Source: Clostridium felsineum DSM 794 (GTDB lineage: Bacteria; Bacillota; Clostridia; Clostridiales; Clostridiaceae). From it: a DNA stretch of 64,000 nt. Under the pieces are notes generated by a model that saw only the letters and a list, made by a program, of their open reading frames with translations, had not been told where the DNA came from and made no database searches. Position numbers and translations under genes: made by a program. The stretch spans positions 1,922,001 to 1,986,000 of the forward strand of contig NZ_CP096980.1 of the NCBI RefSeq assembly GCF_002006355.2, read 5' to 3'. Positions 1-8,916 of this stretch are shown here, piece after piece (position 1 is the first letter of the stretch; each line of letters opens with the position of its first letter).

Positions 1-1047
1 TCTGATATTGAAGGAGTGGATATCGTCCTTGGAACGAAAAACAAGGGAGATATAGTACAGTATGTAAATGAATTTATAAATGAAAGAAATCAAATCGTCA
101 ATGTAAAAGATGTCTTCACAGATAAAAAGTTTGAAGATTTAAATATAGATGAGTATCAAGATAAGACTAGAGCTTTTCTTAAAATACAAGATGGCTGTAA
201 TAGGTTCTGTTCATATTGTTTAATACCTTACGCTAGAGGTGGAGTATGCAGCAAAGATCCAGAAAAGGTATTAAATGAAATTAAAAAGCTTGCAGAACAT
301 GGTTTCAAAGAAATTATATTATCAGGTATACATATAGCCTCTTATGGGGATGATTTAAAAGGAGACTGGAACTTAATTAATATAGTTGAAAAGATAGAAG
401 AAATTGATGGTATTGAAAGAATAAGAATAGGTTCAATAGAGCCGCGATTTTTTGACGATGAAACAATAAATAAAATAAAGAATATGACAAAAATGTGTCC
501 ACACTTCCATTTATCACTTCAAAGTGGTTGCAGCGAAACACTTAAAAGGATGAACAGAAAGTATACTGCTGATGAGTACAAGGATACAGTAGATAAACTT
601 AGAAAAAATATAAAAGATGTATCTATAACTACTGATGTAATAGTAGGTTTCCCAGGAGAGACAGAAGAAGAATTTAATAAAACCTATGAATTTCTTAAAG
701 GAATTGAATTATCTAAAATGCATATATTTAAATACTCTCCTCGTGAAGGTACTAAAGCAGCTGATATGAAGGATCAAATTGATGGAAATATAAAGGACAA
801 GAGAAGTGCAGAGCTTATTGAACTTGATAAAATAAATGAAAATAAGTTCATGTCAAAGTTTTTAAATAGAGAAATGGACGTTTTATTTGAAAAGAAATTT
901 AATAACAAAGAAGATCTCTATGAAGGCTATACGCCTAACTATATAAAAGTAGTAGTAAAGTCAAATAAAGATATATCAAGAAAAATATTAAAAGTTAAGC
1001 TTACAGAAATTAAGGATGAACATTTACTTGGAAAGTTGATTTTATAG
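1..1047 (+). CDS. mtaB: tRNA t6A37 methylthiotransferase MtaB (5' end cut by window)
   Basis: Radical-SAM methylthiotransferase that converts t6A to ms2t6A at position 37 of tRNAs. The reading frame is open from base 1, so the N-terminal MTTase domain is mostly missing here; the GTG at 16 is internal. The radical-SAM cluster motif CNRFCSYC is visible at about nt 196-219, followed by a TIM-barrel core (LSLQSGC, TTDVIVGFPGE) and a C-terminal TRAM-like region. It leads a host run that continues with a HIT protein and rpsU. Product certain; family member (MtaB rather than MiaB) inferred from sequence style and neighbours. Confidence 0.9.
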   Translation, partial: SDIEGVDIVLGTKNKGDIVQYVNEFINERNQIVNVKDVFTDKKFEDLNIDEYQDKTRAFLKIQDGCNRFCSYCLIPYARGGVCSKDPEKVLNEIKKLAEHGFKEIILSGIHIASYGDDLKGDWNLINIVEKIEEIDGIERIRIGSIEPRFFDDETINKIKNMTKMCPHFHLSLQSGCSETLKRMNRKYTADEYKDTVDKLRKNIKDVSITTDVIVGFPGETEEEFNKTYEFLKGIELSKMHIFKYSPREGTKAADMKDQIDGNIKDKRSAELIELDKINENKFMSKFLNREMDVLFEKKFNNKEDLYEGYTPNYIKVVVKSNKDISRKILKVKLTEIKDEHLLGKLIL

Positions 1048-1101
1048 AAATAAAGGAAATGAGTACAAAATGTTGAATATATTTTATGAGGGGGTGAAAA
1101 T

Positions 1102-1446
1102 ATGGATGAGTGTATATTTTGCAAAATAATCAAAGGGGAAATACCGTCATCTAAGGTTTATGAGGATGATAAGGTTTTTGCCTTTAAAGATATAAATCCA
1201 GCCGCTCCGATACATGTACTTGTAATACCTAAAGAACATATATCTAGTTTAAATGATGTAAATGAGGAAAACAGTAAATTGATAGCACATGTATTTGTAG
1301 TAATATCAAAATTAGCTAAAGAGCTTGGTATTGATGAAGATGGATTTAGAGTTGTTTCTAATTGTGGCGAGGCTGCAGGGCAGACAGTACAACACGTACA
1401 TTTCCATTTGCTGGCAAAGAAAAAATTTACATGGCCACCAGGCTAA
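1102..1446 (+). CDS. HIT family nucleotide-binding hydrolase (Hint-like)
   Basis: A 114-residue histidine-triad protein, probably a nucleoside phosphoramidate or dinucleotide hydrolase. The catalytic triad HVHFH lies at residues 98-102, and a CxxC pair (Cys4, Cys7) near the N-terminus fits the zinc-binding Hint type. The start is supported by a strong GAGGGGGTG ribosome site just upstream. Full family length. It sits 54 bp after mtaB, upstream of the rpsU promoter. The physiological substrate is not known. Confidence 0.92.
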   Translation: MDECIFCKIIKGEIPSSKVYEDDKVFAFKDINPAAPIHVLVIPKEHISSLNDVNEENSKLIAHVFVVISKLAKELGIDEDGFRVVSNCGEAAGQTVQHVHFHLLAKKKFTWPPG

Positions 1447-1485
1447 AATAAAATATTTTTATAGGTGTATATTATTGTGAAAATA

Positions 1486-1515
1486 TTGACATTACAGCTT
1501 TTCATGGTGTATAAT
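1486..1515 (+). promoter_or_regulatory. sigma-A promoter of rpsU
   Basis: TTGACA at 1486-1491 and TATAAT at 1510-1515 are both consensus hexamers, with an 18-bp spacer. About 75 nt of leader follow before rpsU. Confidence 0.8.
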
Positions 1516-1592
1516 AGTTGATGTGTTATTTAGCCCAATTAGCTGCATTTGAGTTTCAAATTTGAATTGTGCTAGCGGAGGGAGGGATATAG

Positions 1593-1769
1593 ATGTCAGA
1601 AATAAAAGTTGGAGAAAATGAATCCTTAGAAAGCGCTTTAAGAAGATTTAAGAGAAAATGCGCTAGAGCAGGAGTTCTTTCAGAAGTAAGAAAGAGAGAA
1701 CACTACGAAAAACCTAGTGTAAAAAGAAAGAAAAAATCTGAAGCTGCTAGAAAAAGAAAGTTTAAATAG
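1593..1769 (+). CDS. rpsU: 30S ribosomal protein S21
   Basis: A 58-residue basic ribosomal protein of the small subunit, found by reading the frame after the strong GGAGGGAGGG ribosome site. It begins MSEIKVGENESLESALRRF and ends in the typical Lys/Arg-rich tail (VKRKKKSEAARKRKFK), the full length of the family. It has its own consensus promoter and is followed 20 bp later by yqeY, the usual partner in Firmicutes. Confidence 0.95.
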   Translation: MSEIKVGENESLESALRRFKRKCARAGVLSEVRKREHYEKPSVKRKKKSEAARKRKFK

Positions 1770-1789
1770 TTTTGAAAGAAGGTACGTAA

Positions 1790-2239
1790 ATGTCCCTTAA
1801 AGAAAAACTTCAAGAGGACTGGAAAAGTGCTCTTAAGAGCAGAGATAAATTTAAGGCTAATGTAATCAGTATGGCTAAAGCTGCTATTTTGCAGGTGGAA
1901 AAAACTGATGGCGTAAAACTTAATGATGAAGATATTATTGGAGTTTTAGCAAAAGAGGTTAAACAAAGACGCGAAGCTTTAGTTGAGTTTGAAAAAGGTA
2001 ATAGGCAGGATTTAGTTGATAATACTAATGCTGAAATTAATATTTTAATGAGTTACCTTCCTCAGCAGTTGACTGAAGATGAAATTAAAATTATAGTTAA
2101 AGATGCAGCAGAAAGTGTTGGAGCAAGTAGCATGAAAGATATGGGAAAGATTATGTCGGCTTTAATGTCAAAAGTTAAAGGGCGCGCAGATGGTTCCTTG
2201 GTAAGTAAACTTGTAAAAGAGTTTTTAAATAATAAATAA
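1790..2239 (+). CDS. yqeY: GatB/YqeY domain protein
   Basis: A 149-residue helical YqeY protein, related to the C-terminal tRNA-binding tail domain of the amidotransferase subunit GatB. It starts MSLKEKLQEDWKSALKSRD and carries the typical VKQRREALVEFEKGNR and MSYLPQQLTEDEI segments. Co-transcribed with rpsU. Its exact function is unsettled; a link to tRNA or amidotransferase handling is inferred from the domain. It is followed directly by an intrinsic terminator. Confidence 0.92.
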   Translation: MSLKEKLQEDWKSALKSRDKFKANVISMAKAAILQVEKTDGVKLNDEDIIGVLAKEVKQRREALVEFEKGNRQDLVDNTNAEINILMSYLPQQLTEDEIKIIVKDAAESVGASSMKDMGKIMSALMSKVKGRADGSLVSKLVKEFLNNK

Positions 2240-2246
2240 AGAATAT

Positions 2247-2277
2247 AAAAGATCTGGTTTATCCAGATCTTTTTTTG
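2247..2277 (+). terminator. intrinsic terminator of rpsU-yqeY
   Basis: Perfect 8-bp stem AGATCTGG/CCAGATCT (2250-2257 with 2263-2270), 5-nt loop, then seven T. Confidence 0.9.
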
Positions 2278-2341
2278 TTGTAATTAAATCCTTTTTTTAT
2301 TCATAAATTAGTATGAAAGTGCTATGTTTAAGGGTGAGAGG

Positions 2342-2638
2342 ATGGATAAAAAAAGAATTTATAAATTTAGAAGATTTCTAGCAAGAAAGCTTGATTTTCC
2401 AAGTGATGCAGTAGTGTATACACCTAAGATAAATATATCAGTAACAGGGGATGAAGAAATAACTATTGAAAACTATAGAGGCATTGTTGAATTTACTGAT
2501 AAAAATATAAAAGTAAATACTGAGGTTGGTCCTATAGGTATAGAAGGTAAAAATTTTGAAATAGTTTTTATAAGTGGAAGTACCATAATTTTGGGGGGGA
2601 AATTTAAAACTATTATTTATGGGGATGATAAAAAATGA
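2342..2638 (+). CDS. yqfC: sporulation protein YqfC
   Basis: A 98-residue protein of the YabP/YqfC sporulation family, a small beta-rich protein made in the mother cell under sigma-E in Bacillus. I place the start at the ATG at 2342 because the GGGTGAGAGG ribosome site lies just before it; an in-frame ATG at 2324 lacks such a site. Its stop overlaps the start of yqfD by four bases, so the two are translationally coupled. Required for sporulation in related bacteria; mechanism unknown. Confidence 0.88.
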   Translation: MDKKRIYKFRRFLARKLDFPSDAVVYTPKINISVTGDEEITIENYRGIVEFTDKNIKVNTEVGPIGIEGKNFEIVFISGSTIILGGKFKTIIYGDDKK

Positions 2639-3765
2639 ACTTTAAATTTGAAAACTTTAAAAATACCTATGTTGTTATTGAAGTAAGGACTAGAAGCGTT
2701 GAAAAATTTATAAACTTACTTTGGAGTAATAAAATAAATGTTATGAACATGATGAGAATTAATGCTAATTTAGTTCAATTTAAGGTTGCATTAAAGGATT
2801 ATAAAAAGACAGTTAAAACAGTGAGATTGGTTAAGGGAAAATTAAAGATAATAGAAAGGCATGGCTTGGGTTTTTTTGTATTTAGAATAAGAAATAGAAT
2901 TTCAATTTTAATTGGCTTAGGAGCCTTTATAGGCTGTATATGTTATTTATCAACTTTTATATGGCAAATTGATATAGTAACTGAAAAAAATATAGCTCCA
3001 TATGATGTAAGACAAGATTTAAGAGATATAGGTGTAAAACCTGGTATAGGTAAAAGTGGATTAGATGTGTATAAAATAGAGGAACAATTGATGCAAAAAA
3101 ACAACAATATAATGTGGGCAAGAGTTAGAATTTATGGATCAAAGTTAAAGGTTAAAATTGTTGAAAGACAAGAAATTCCAGATGTTAAGCCTAACAATGA
3201 GGTTAAGGATGTTTTGGCAAACAAGTCTGGACAAGTACTTAGAGTGTATACAACCTCGGGAACTGCAGTTGTTAAAGCAGGAGATATTGTGAAAAAAGGC
3301 CAAGTACTTATAAAAGGAGAAGAAGGTCAAGATGATAAAGTATACAAGGTACGTGCAGACGGTAAAATAATAGCTAAAACCTTTAATGAGAATACAGCTA
3401 AAGTTATGCTTACAAAACATGTAAGAAAGAGGACAGGCAAAAAGATTCAAAATTATTATGTGTGCATAGGTGGCAAGAAATTTTATTTGAAAAAAAGTGA
3501 AAATAAATTTAATAAATATGATAAAATAGTAGATGGCAACTATTTTATGGGAAGAGAGACTTATTATGAGGTTGATGACAAAATAGTTAATAATAATAAG
3601 GATGCGGTTGTAAAAGAGACAGCTGAGAAAATGTATGGTAGAATGAAGGAAAATTATGATATGAATGTTAAAGTCCTGGATAAGTTAGTTGATTCTAGTG
3701 TAGAGGGAAATATATGTACAGTAAGACTTGTGGTTGTATGTGAAGAGGATATAGCAGGTAATTAA
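2635..3765 (+). CDS. yqfD: sporulation protein YqfD
   Basis: A 376-residue sporulation membrane protein of the YqfD family (mother-cell, sigma-E regulon in Bacillus). A soluble N-terminal part is followed by one hydrophobic segment at about residues 92-112 (ISILIGLGAFIGCICYLST) and a long extracytoplasmic part with a POTRA-like start (ENIAPYDVRQDLRDIGVKPG). The length fits the family. In many Firmicutes phoH follows; here the next gene is pgpH. Confidence 0.9.
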   Translation: MNFKFENFKNTYVVIEVRTRSVEKFINLLWSNKINVMNMMRINANLVQFKVALKDYKKTVKTVRLVKGKLKIIERHGLGFFVFRIRNRISILIGLGAFIGCICYLSTFIWQIDIVTEKNIAPYDVRQDLRDIGVKPGIGKSGLDVYKIEEQLMQKNNNIMWARVRIYGSKLKVKIVERQEIPDVKPNNEVKDVLANKSGQVLRVYTTSGTAVVKAGDIVKKGQVLIKGEEGQDDKVYKVRADGKIIAKTFNENTAKVMLTKHVRKRTGKKIQNYYVCIGGKKFYLKKSENKFNKYDKIVDGNYFMGRETYYEVDDKIVNNNKDAVVKETAEKMYGRMKENYDMNVKVLDKLVDSSVEGNICTVRLVVVCEEDIAGN

Positions 3766-3817
3766 AAAATTGTTTTAAATACTTAAACTGTGCATTAACA
3801 AAAGGGTGAATTATAAA

Positions 3818-5911
3818 ATGAAGATAGTTCAATTGATGAAGAAGGAAAAATCTATAAAAGTAATGACATTTTTATGTGCGTTCATAATTATATATGGCAT
3901 ATTACTTACAGCGATAGACACAAGAAAGTATTCACTTAAAGAGGGTGATATTGCCAAAAGTGATATTAAGGCAACTAGAGATGTAAATGATGAAGTAGCA
4001 ACACAAGAAAGAAGACGACAGGCGGTTAATTCAGTTGGTCTACAGTATGATAAGAACACTGAAATTGTAAATAATGTTATAGATAATATAAACAATGATT
4101 TTACCATAATGAACAAAATTAAAGATGAAAATATAGATAATAATGCAAAGGTAAATCAGCTTAAAAGCTCTTTAAAAGCTGATATAGGTGATTCGAATAT
4201 AAATATAATCCTATCTACTAATAAAGATGATTTAAAGGATCTTCAGCAATTTATAGTTAAAACCATGAAGGATATTTACGACGGAGAAATAAGGGATGGA
4301 GATTCAGCAGATATAAAGAAGGCACAAAATAGTATTGCCGATGAATTCTCTAAGGGAAAGCTCTCAAAAGATACTACAGAACTTGGTATAGCAATTGCAG
4401 ATTTTTACGTTCAACCTAATATGTTTTTTGATTCTAAAAAGACAGAGGAAATAAAAAACGAAGTATCTAAAAAGGTAGAAAATGTAGTTATAAAAAAGGA
4501 TCAAATAATAGTAAAAGAAGGCGAACCTGTAACAGCAAATGAAATATCTGTTTTAGAGGATTTAGCTCTTTTAAATAACTCCAACGGACAAAGCTGGTAC
4601 ATATACCTTACATTAGCATTAGCGGTAATTATAGTGCTATTTTTACAGATATATTATATATATAGATACTATAAAGAGATATATAAAGATAATAAGAAAA
4701 TTATAATGCTTTGCTCACTTAATATAATATCAATAATACTGGCAAGAGCGGTACTTGTGATTTCGCCATTTTTAATACCGCTGGCATGTTCTCCTATGCT
4801 AATGATACTTCTTATGGATAGTAGAATATCACTTTTGGAAAGTATTCTTAATTGTATTTTTATAGCATTAGCATGCAAGTTTAACGTTGAAGTAACTATA
4901 TTAGCGCTTATGAGTTCTGTAGTAGCCTTTATGACCTTTAGAAAAATGAAAAAAAGAAATGACACTATATATGCAGCTGTTTTTATAGCGGTGGTAAATG
5001 CGGCAATATCTTTTTCTATTGGTTTTCTTGTAAGCAGTAATTTGATTGATAATTTAACTAAATCAGGTTTTGCATTTATAGGAGGTATATTATCTGCTAT
5101 ACTTACAATAGGCTTTCTTCCAATATTTGAAAGCGTGTTTGATGTAGTAACAGATGTTAAGCTTCTAGAATTATCAGATCCTAATCATCCTTTAATAAAA
5201 AAGCTTCTTATGGAAGCACCAGGAACTTACCATCACAGTATAATAGTAGCAAATATTGCAGAAGCTGCCGTTGAGAGAGTAGGAGGAAATGCGCTTTTAA
5301 CTAGGGTAGCCGCCTATTATCATGATGTAGGAAAACTTAAGAGACCTTACTTTTTTAAGGAAAATCAGGTTGGAGGAAAAAATCCACACGATAAAATAAA
5401 TCCTAATTTAAGCGCATTAGTAATAATATCACATGTTAAGGATGGAGTGGATATTGCTAAAGAATATAATATACCTCAAATCATACAGGATACTATAGAG
5501 CAGCATCATGGTACAACACTTGTTAAATATTTTTATATAACACTTAAAAATAAAAGTGAAAATCCAGAAGATATAAAAGAGGAAAATTTCAGATATCCAG
5601 GACCTATTCCAAGTAGTAAGGAAACTGCAATTATAATGCTTGCAGATAGTGTTGAAGCTGCTGTTCGTTCTATACAGGAGCCTACAAGGGGAAAAATAGA
5701 AGAAATGATTAATAATATTATTGAAGCTAGATTAAACGATGGTCAGTTAAATCAATGTGAGCTTACGCTTCATGATATAGAAAAAATTAGAAAAGCATTT
5801 TTAAAGTCTCTTCTTGGAATATATCATCAAAGAATTGAGTATCCTACGGATAAGAGTGTAATAAAGCAAAAAAAAGGTGAAGAAGGTAAAGTTAAAAAGG
5901 AAATAAAATAA
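3818..5911 (+). CDS. pgpH: cyclic-di-AMP phosphodiesterase PgpH (7TM-HD protein YqfF)
   Basis: A membrane HD-domain phosphodiesterase that hydrolyses c-di-AMP. After one N-terminal membrane segment comes a long extracellular 7TMR-HDED sensor, then about seven membrane helices (nt 4600-5130), then a cytosolic HD domain with TYHHS and AYYHDVGKLKRP. I choose the ATG at 3818 over the GTG at 3806 because AAAGGGTGA is well spaced only for the former. It is 697 residues, full length. Encoded just before ybeY, as in other Firmicutes. Confidence 0.93.
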   Translation: MKIVQLMKKEKSIKVMTFLCAFIIIYGILLTAIDTRKYSLKEGDIAKSDIKATRDVNDEVATQERRRQAVNSVGLQYDKNTEIVNNVIDNINNDFTIMNKIKDENIDNNAKVNQLKSSLKADIGDSNINIILSTNKDDLKDLQQFIVKTMKDIYDGEIRDGDSADIKKAQNSIADEFSKGKLSKDTTELGIAIADFYVQPNMFFDSKKTEEIKNEVSKKVENVVIKKDQIIVKEGEPVTANEISVLEDLALLNNSNGQSWYIYLTLALAVIIVLFLQIYYIYRYYKEIYKDNKKIIMLCSLNIISIILARAVLVISPFLIPLACSPMLMILLMDSRISLLESILNCIFIALACKFNVEVTILALMSSVVAFMTFRKMKKRNDTIYAAVFIAVVNAAISFSIGFLVSSNLIDNLTKSGFAFIGGILSAILTIGFLPIFESVFDVVTDVKLLELSDPNHPLIKKLLMEAPGTYHHSIIVANIAEAAVERVGGNALLTRVAAYYHDVGKLKRPYFFKENQVGGKNPHDKINPNLSALVIISHVKDGVDIAKEYNIPQIIQDTIEQHHGTTLVKYFYITLKNKSENPEDIKEENFRYPGPIPSSKETAIIMLADSVEAAVRSIQEPTRGKIEEMINNIIEARLNDGQLNQCELTLHDIEKIRKAFLKSLLGIYHQRIEYPTDKSVIKQKKGEEGKVKKEIK

Positions 5912-5923
5912 AGGGAGTTAGCT

Positions 5924-6424
5924 ATGATATATATAGACAATAGGCAGAAAAGTATTAAGGTGGAGGAAAGTCTAGAAAATACTTTAAAAGAAGTTATAGA
6001 TTATGCATTAAAAGAAGAAGGAGTAAAAATAGATTATGAGGTTTCTGTAATATTTGTAGATAATGAAACTATAAGAGAAATAAACAAAGAAAATAGAAAT
6101 GTTGATAAAGTTACAGATGTACTTTCATTCCCAATGCTTGATTATGATGAAGATAAAGTATTTAAAGATATGTACACGGAATATGAATTTGAAGATGAAT
6201 ATTTTGATTGTGGCAATCTAGTATTAGGAGATATAGCACTTTCACTTGAAAAGGCAGAAGAGCAAAGCACTGAGTATGGTCATTCATTTCTAAGAGAAGC
6301 AACTTATTTAACCGTTCATTCTGTTCTTCATCTTATGGGATATGATCACATGGTAGAAGAGGATAAGATGAAAATGAGGAAAAGAGAAGAGGAGATATTA
6401 CTTCATTTTGATATAAAAAGGTAA
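5924..6424 (+). CDS. ybeY: endoribonuclease YbeY (16S rRNA maturation)
   Basis: A 166-residue zinc-dependent RNase involved in 16S rRNA 3'-end maturation and ribosome quality control. The metal-binding H-x3-H-x5-H motif is visible as HSVLHLMGYDH near the C-terminus, and VTDVLSFPM is the conserved substrate-side loop. Start ATG preceded by AAGGGAG. It lies between pgpH and the kinase/phosphatase fusion, the standard Firmicutes order. Confidence 0.95.
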   Translation: MIYIDNRQKSIKVEESLENTLKEVIDYALKEEGVKIDYEVSVIFVDNETIREINKENRNVDKVTDVLSFPMLDYDEDKVFKDMYTEYEFEDEYFDCGNLVLGDIALSLEKAEEQSTEYGHSFLREATYLTVHSVLHLMGYDHMVEEDKMKMRKREEEILLHFDIKR

Positions 6425-6448
6425 AAATTGAAATGTGGGATGATGTTT

Positions 6449-7147
6449 ATGAAACCTAGAAAACTAGTTGACAGTTTTAATCACGCACTTGAGGGTATAA
6501 TATATGCAGTAAGAACTCAACAAAATGTTAGAATTGATCTTATTGCGGCACTTGTAATACTTACAATATGTTTTTTTACAAACTTGACAAGAGTTGAGCT
6601 TTTAATTATAACAATAACAATAACTATGGTAATAAGTGCGGAGCTTATGAATACAGCAATAGAGGCAACAATTGATTTGACCTCAAATTACTATCATCCA
6701 CTGGCTAAAATAGCTAAGGATGTGGCTGCAGGAGCTGTAGTGGTTACGGCTATAAATGCTGTTATAGTTGCATTTATAGTGTTTTGGGATAAGCTTACAC
6801 CAGTTACAAACCATGTTATATACAAGATAAAAAATTCCAATCCATATATGATATTTGTTATTTTAGTAATAGTTTGTATACTTACGCTTATAATAAAAGC
6901 TATTTTTGGTGAAGGAACTCCATTAAAAGGAGGTATGCCAAGCGGCCATAGTGCCATAGCGTTTTCTCTAGCAACTATAATAACCTTAATATCACCTCAA
7001 CCTGTAGTTATAATACTAAGCTATTTTTTAGCTGTAATAGTTGCACAGAGTAGAGTAGACTCAGAGGTACATTCTTCTCTTGAGGTCATATGTGGAGCAG
7101 CTTTTGGATTTTTAGTTACGCTTTTATTATTTAAATTATTTCATTAG
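6449..7147 (+). CDS. DgkA-type lipid kinase fused to PAP2 phosphatase
   Basis: A two-domain membrane protein. Residues about 1-115 are a DgkA-like kinase (undecaprenol or diacylglycerol kinase; ELMNTAIEATIDL). The C-terminal half is a PAP2 acid phosphatase with PSGHSA and SRVDSEVHSSLEV. Such a fusion could phosphorylate and dephosphorylate the same lipid pool, probably undecaprenol/undecaprenyl phosphate for wall synthesis (inference). The start is uncertain: ATG at 6449 gives the usual kinase N-terminus (MKPRKLVDSFNHA); a TTG at 6428 is also open. The kinase position between ybeY and era is typical. Confidence 0.85.
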   Translation: MKPRKLVDSFNHALEGIIYAVRTQQNVRIDLIAALVILTICFFTNLTRVELLIITITITMVISAELMNTAIEATIDLTSNYYHPLAKIAKDVAAGAVVVTAINAVIVAFIVFWDKLTPVTNHVIYKIKNSNPYMIFVILVIVCILTLIIKAIFGEGTPLKGGMPSGHSAIAFSLATIITLISPQPVVIILSYFLAVIVAQSRVDSEVHSSLEVICGAAFGFLVTLLLFKLFH

Positions 7148-7166
7148 AACAAATTAAGGAGGACGT

Positions 7167-8057
7167 ATGTTTAAATCAGGATTTGTAACAATAATTGGAA
7201 GACCTAATGTAGGAAAATCTACTTTAATTAATCATATTATGGGGGAAAAGTTATCTATAGTTTCTTCAAAACCCCAAACTACTAGAAATAATATACAAAC
7301 AATACTTACAGGAGAAGAATACCAAATTGTTTTTGTAGATACGCCTGGAATGCATAATCCAAGACATAAGCTTGGAGAATACATGGTTAAAGTTGCTAAA
7401 GAATCTATGAATGAAGTGGATATAGCATTATTTGTTACCACCCCTGACGTAGAAGTTAGAAAAGGTGATTTACATATATTGGAGCAATTGAAATCGGCAA
7501 AGGTTCCTGTTTTTTTAGTTATAAATAAGATTGATGAAACAACAGAGGAAAGATTAGCAGAAACTTTGAAAAATTACTCTGAAAGCTTTGAATTTGAAGA
7601 AATAATCCCTATATCAGCTAAAAAGGGGAAGAATGTAGATACTTTAATAGAACTTATGGTGAAGCATCTAAATGAAGGCCCTAAGTACTATCCTGAAGAT
7701 ATGATAATAGATAAGCAGGAAAGATTTATAATAGCAGAAATAATAAGAGAAAAAGCACTCAGATTTCTGTCTCAAGAGGTTCCTCATGGAATTGCGGTTG
7801 AAATTCTTCAAATGAAGGAGGAAAATGAAAAATATAAAATCGAGGCAAATATAATGTGTGAGAAAGACTCGCATAAGGGTATTATAATTGGAAAAGGCGG
7901 AGAGATGCTTAAGAAAATATCTCAATCAGCGAGAAAAAGCTCAGAGGCGTTTTTGAATAAAAGAGTTAATTTGAAGATATGGGTTAAGGTTAAAAAGGAT
8001 TGGAGAGATAGTCCTTTTGTATTAGGAGAACTTGGATATAAAGCTCCAAAAAAATAA
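7167..8057 (+). CDS. era: GTPase Era
   Basis: A 296-residue ribosome-assembly GTPase that binds the 3' end of 16S rRNA. G1 GRPNVGKST, G3 DTPG, G4 NKID and G5 SAKKG are all present, and the C-terminal KH domain is seen at KGIIIGKGGEMLK. Strong AAGGAGG ribosome site. Full length. It follows the kinase gene by 19 bp. Confidence 0.97.
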   Translation: MFKSGFVTIIGRPNVGKSTLINHIMGEKLSIVSSKPQTTRNNIQTILTGEEYQIVFVDTPGMHNPRHKLGEYMVKVAKESMNEVDIALFVTTPDVEVRKGDLHILEQLKSAKVPVFLVINKIDETTEERLAETLKNYSESFEFEEIIPISAKKGKNVDTLIELMVKHLNEGPKYYPEDMIIDKQERFIIAEIIREKALRFLSQEVPHGIAVEILQMKEENEKYKIEANIMCEKDSHKGIIIGKGGEMLKKISQSARKSSEAFLNKRVNLKIWVKVKKDWRDSPFVLGELGYKAPKK

Positions 8058-8168
8058 TTTATATATTTTTTAAAAATGTGGGAAACTGAATTGAGGATTA
8101 AATCGTCATTTAGTTTCCTATATCTATAAATTAACGAAACCGGATAAAATAATAAAGGGGATGATAAT

Positions 8169-8915
8169 CTGTCTTTATTTAAAAGTAGAGGAGTAGTTCT
8201 TAAAAGTCAAGATATAAATGAAAATGATAAAATTATATGGATTTTTACAGAGAAAATGGGCAAAATATCTGTAATAGCTAAAGGAGCAAAAAAAAATAGA
8301 AGTAAATACCTTCCAATCTCAATAAACTTCTGTTTTGGAAACTTTGTGTTTTTTAAAGGAAAAAGTATGTTCTCTCTAAATGAGGGTGAAATAATTGATT
8401 CTTTTCAAGAATTTTTAAGTGATTTGGATACCCTGACATATACGTCATATCTTTGTGAACTTATAGATATTTCTATGGCAGAAGGGGAAAGTAATAGAGA
8501 TCTATTTAAAGAATTTGTAAGTACCTTTTATCTCATAAAAAATAAAGTTGGAGATATGGAAACTTTAATAAGGGCATTTGAATTAAAGCTTTTAAAATAT
8601 ACAGGGTATGATCTCAATTTTGATTACTGCTCAAAATGCAAGAAAAGAATTAAGAAAGCTTCTTATATAAGCTATAGGTATTATGGTGGGATATGTGACG
8701 ACTGTTCAAAGGAAGGAGGAGTAGCGGTTAATCCAGCGGTATACAGTAGCTTAAATTATTTGAATAAATTGCCTATAGAAAAAGTTTATAGAGTTACATT
8801 AAACAATGATATAAAGGATGAAGTATTTCAGGTATTAAAAGGATTTATAGGCCAAAACTATGCAAAATTACCTAAAAGTTTAGATTTATTAAATATTATA
8901 AAGAGGAGTGAATAA
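8169..8915 (+). CDS. recO: DNA repair protein RecO, probable CTG start
   Basis: Recombination mediator that loads RecA with RecF/RecR. A 248-residue protein with an N-terminal OB fold (LFKSRGVVLKSQDINENDK) and a zinc finger CSKCKK...CDDC near residue 155. The homologous N-terminus extends well upstream of the first in-frame ATG (8256). The only initiation site with a proper ribosome site is CTG at 8169: AAAGGGG at 8154-8160, then 8 nt. The ATG at 8161 is in another frame and closes after 12 codons. So the start is most likely CTG. Confidence 0.88.
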   Translation: MSLFKSRGVVLKSQDINENDKIIWIFTEKMGKISVIAKGAKKNRSKYLPISINFCFGNFVFFKGKSMFSLNEGEIIDSFQEFLSDLDTLTYTSYLCELIDISMAEGESNRDLFKEFVSTFYLIKNKVGDMETLIRAFELKLLKYTGYDLNFDYCSKCKKRIKKASYISYRYYGGICDDCSKEGGVAVNPAVYSSLNYLNKLPIEKVYRVTLNNDIKDEVFQVLKGFIGQNYAKLPKSLDLLNIIKRSE

Positions 8916-8916
8916 A

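Noticed and set aside
8091..8126. Hairpin between era and recO as terminator
   Set aside because: The GGAAACTGAA/TTTAGTTTCC stem has a mismatch, a long loop and no T-run, so it is not called.
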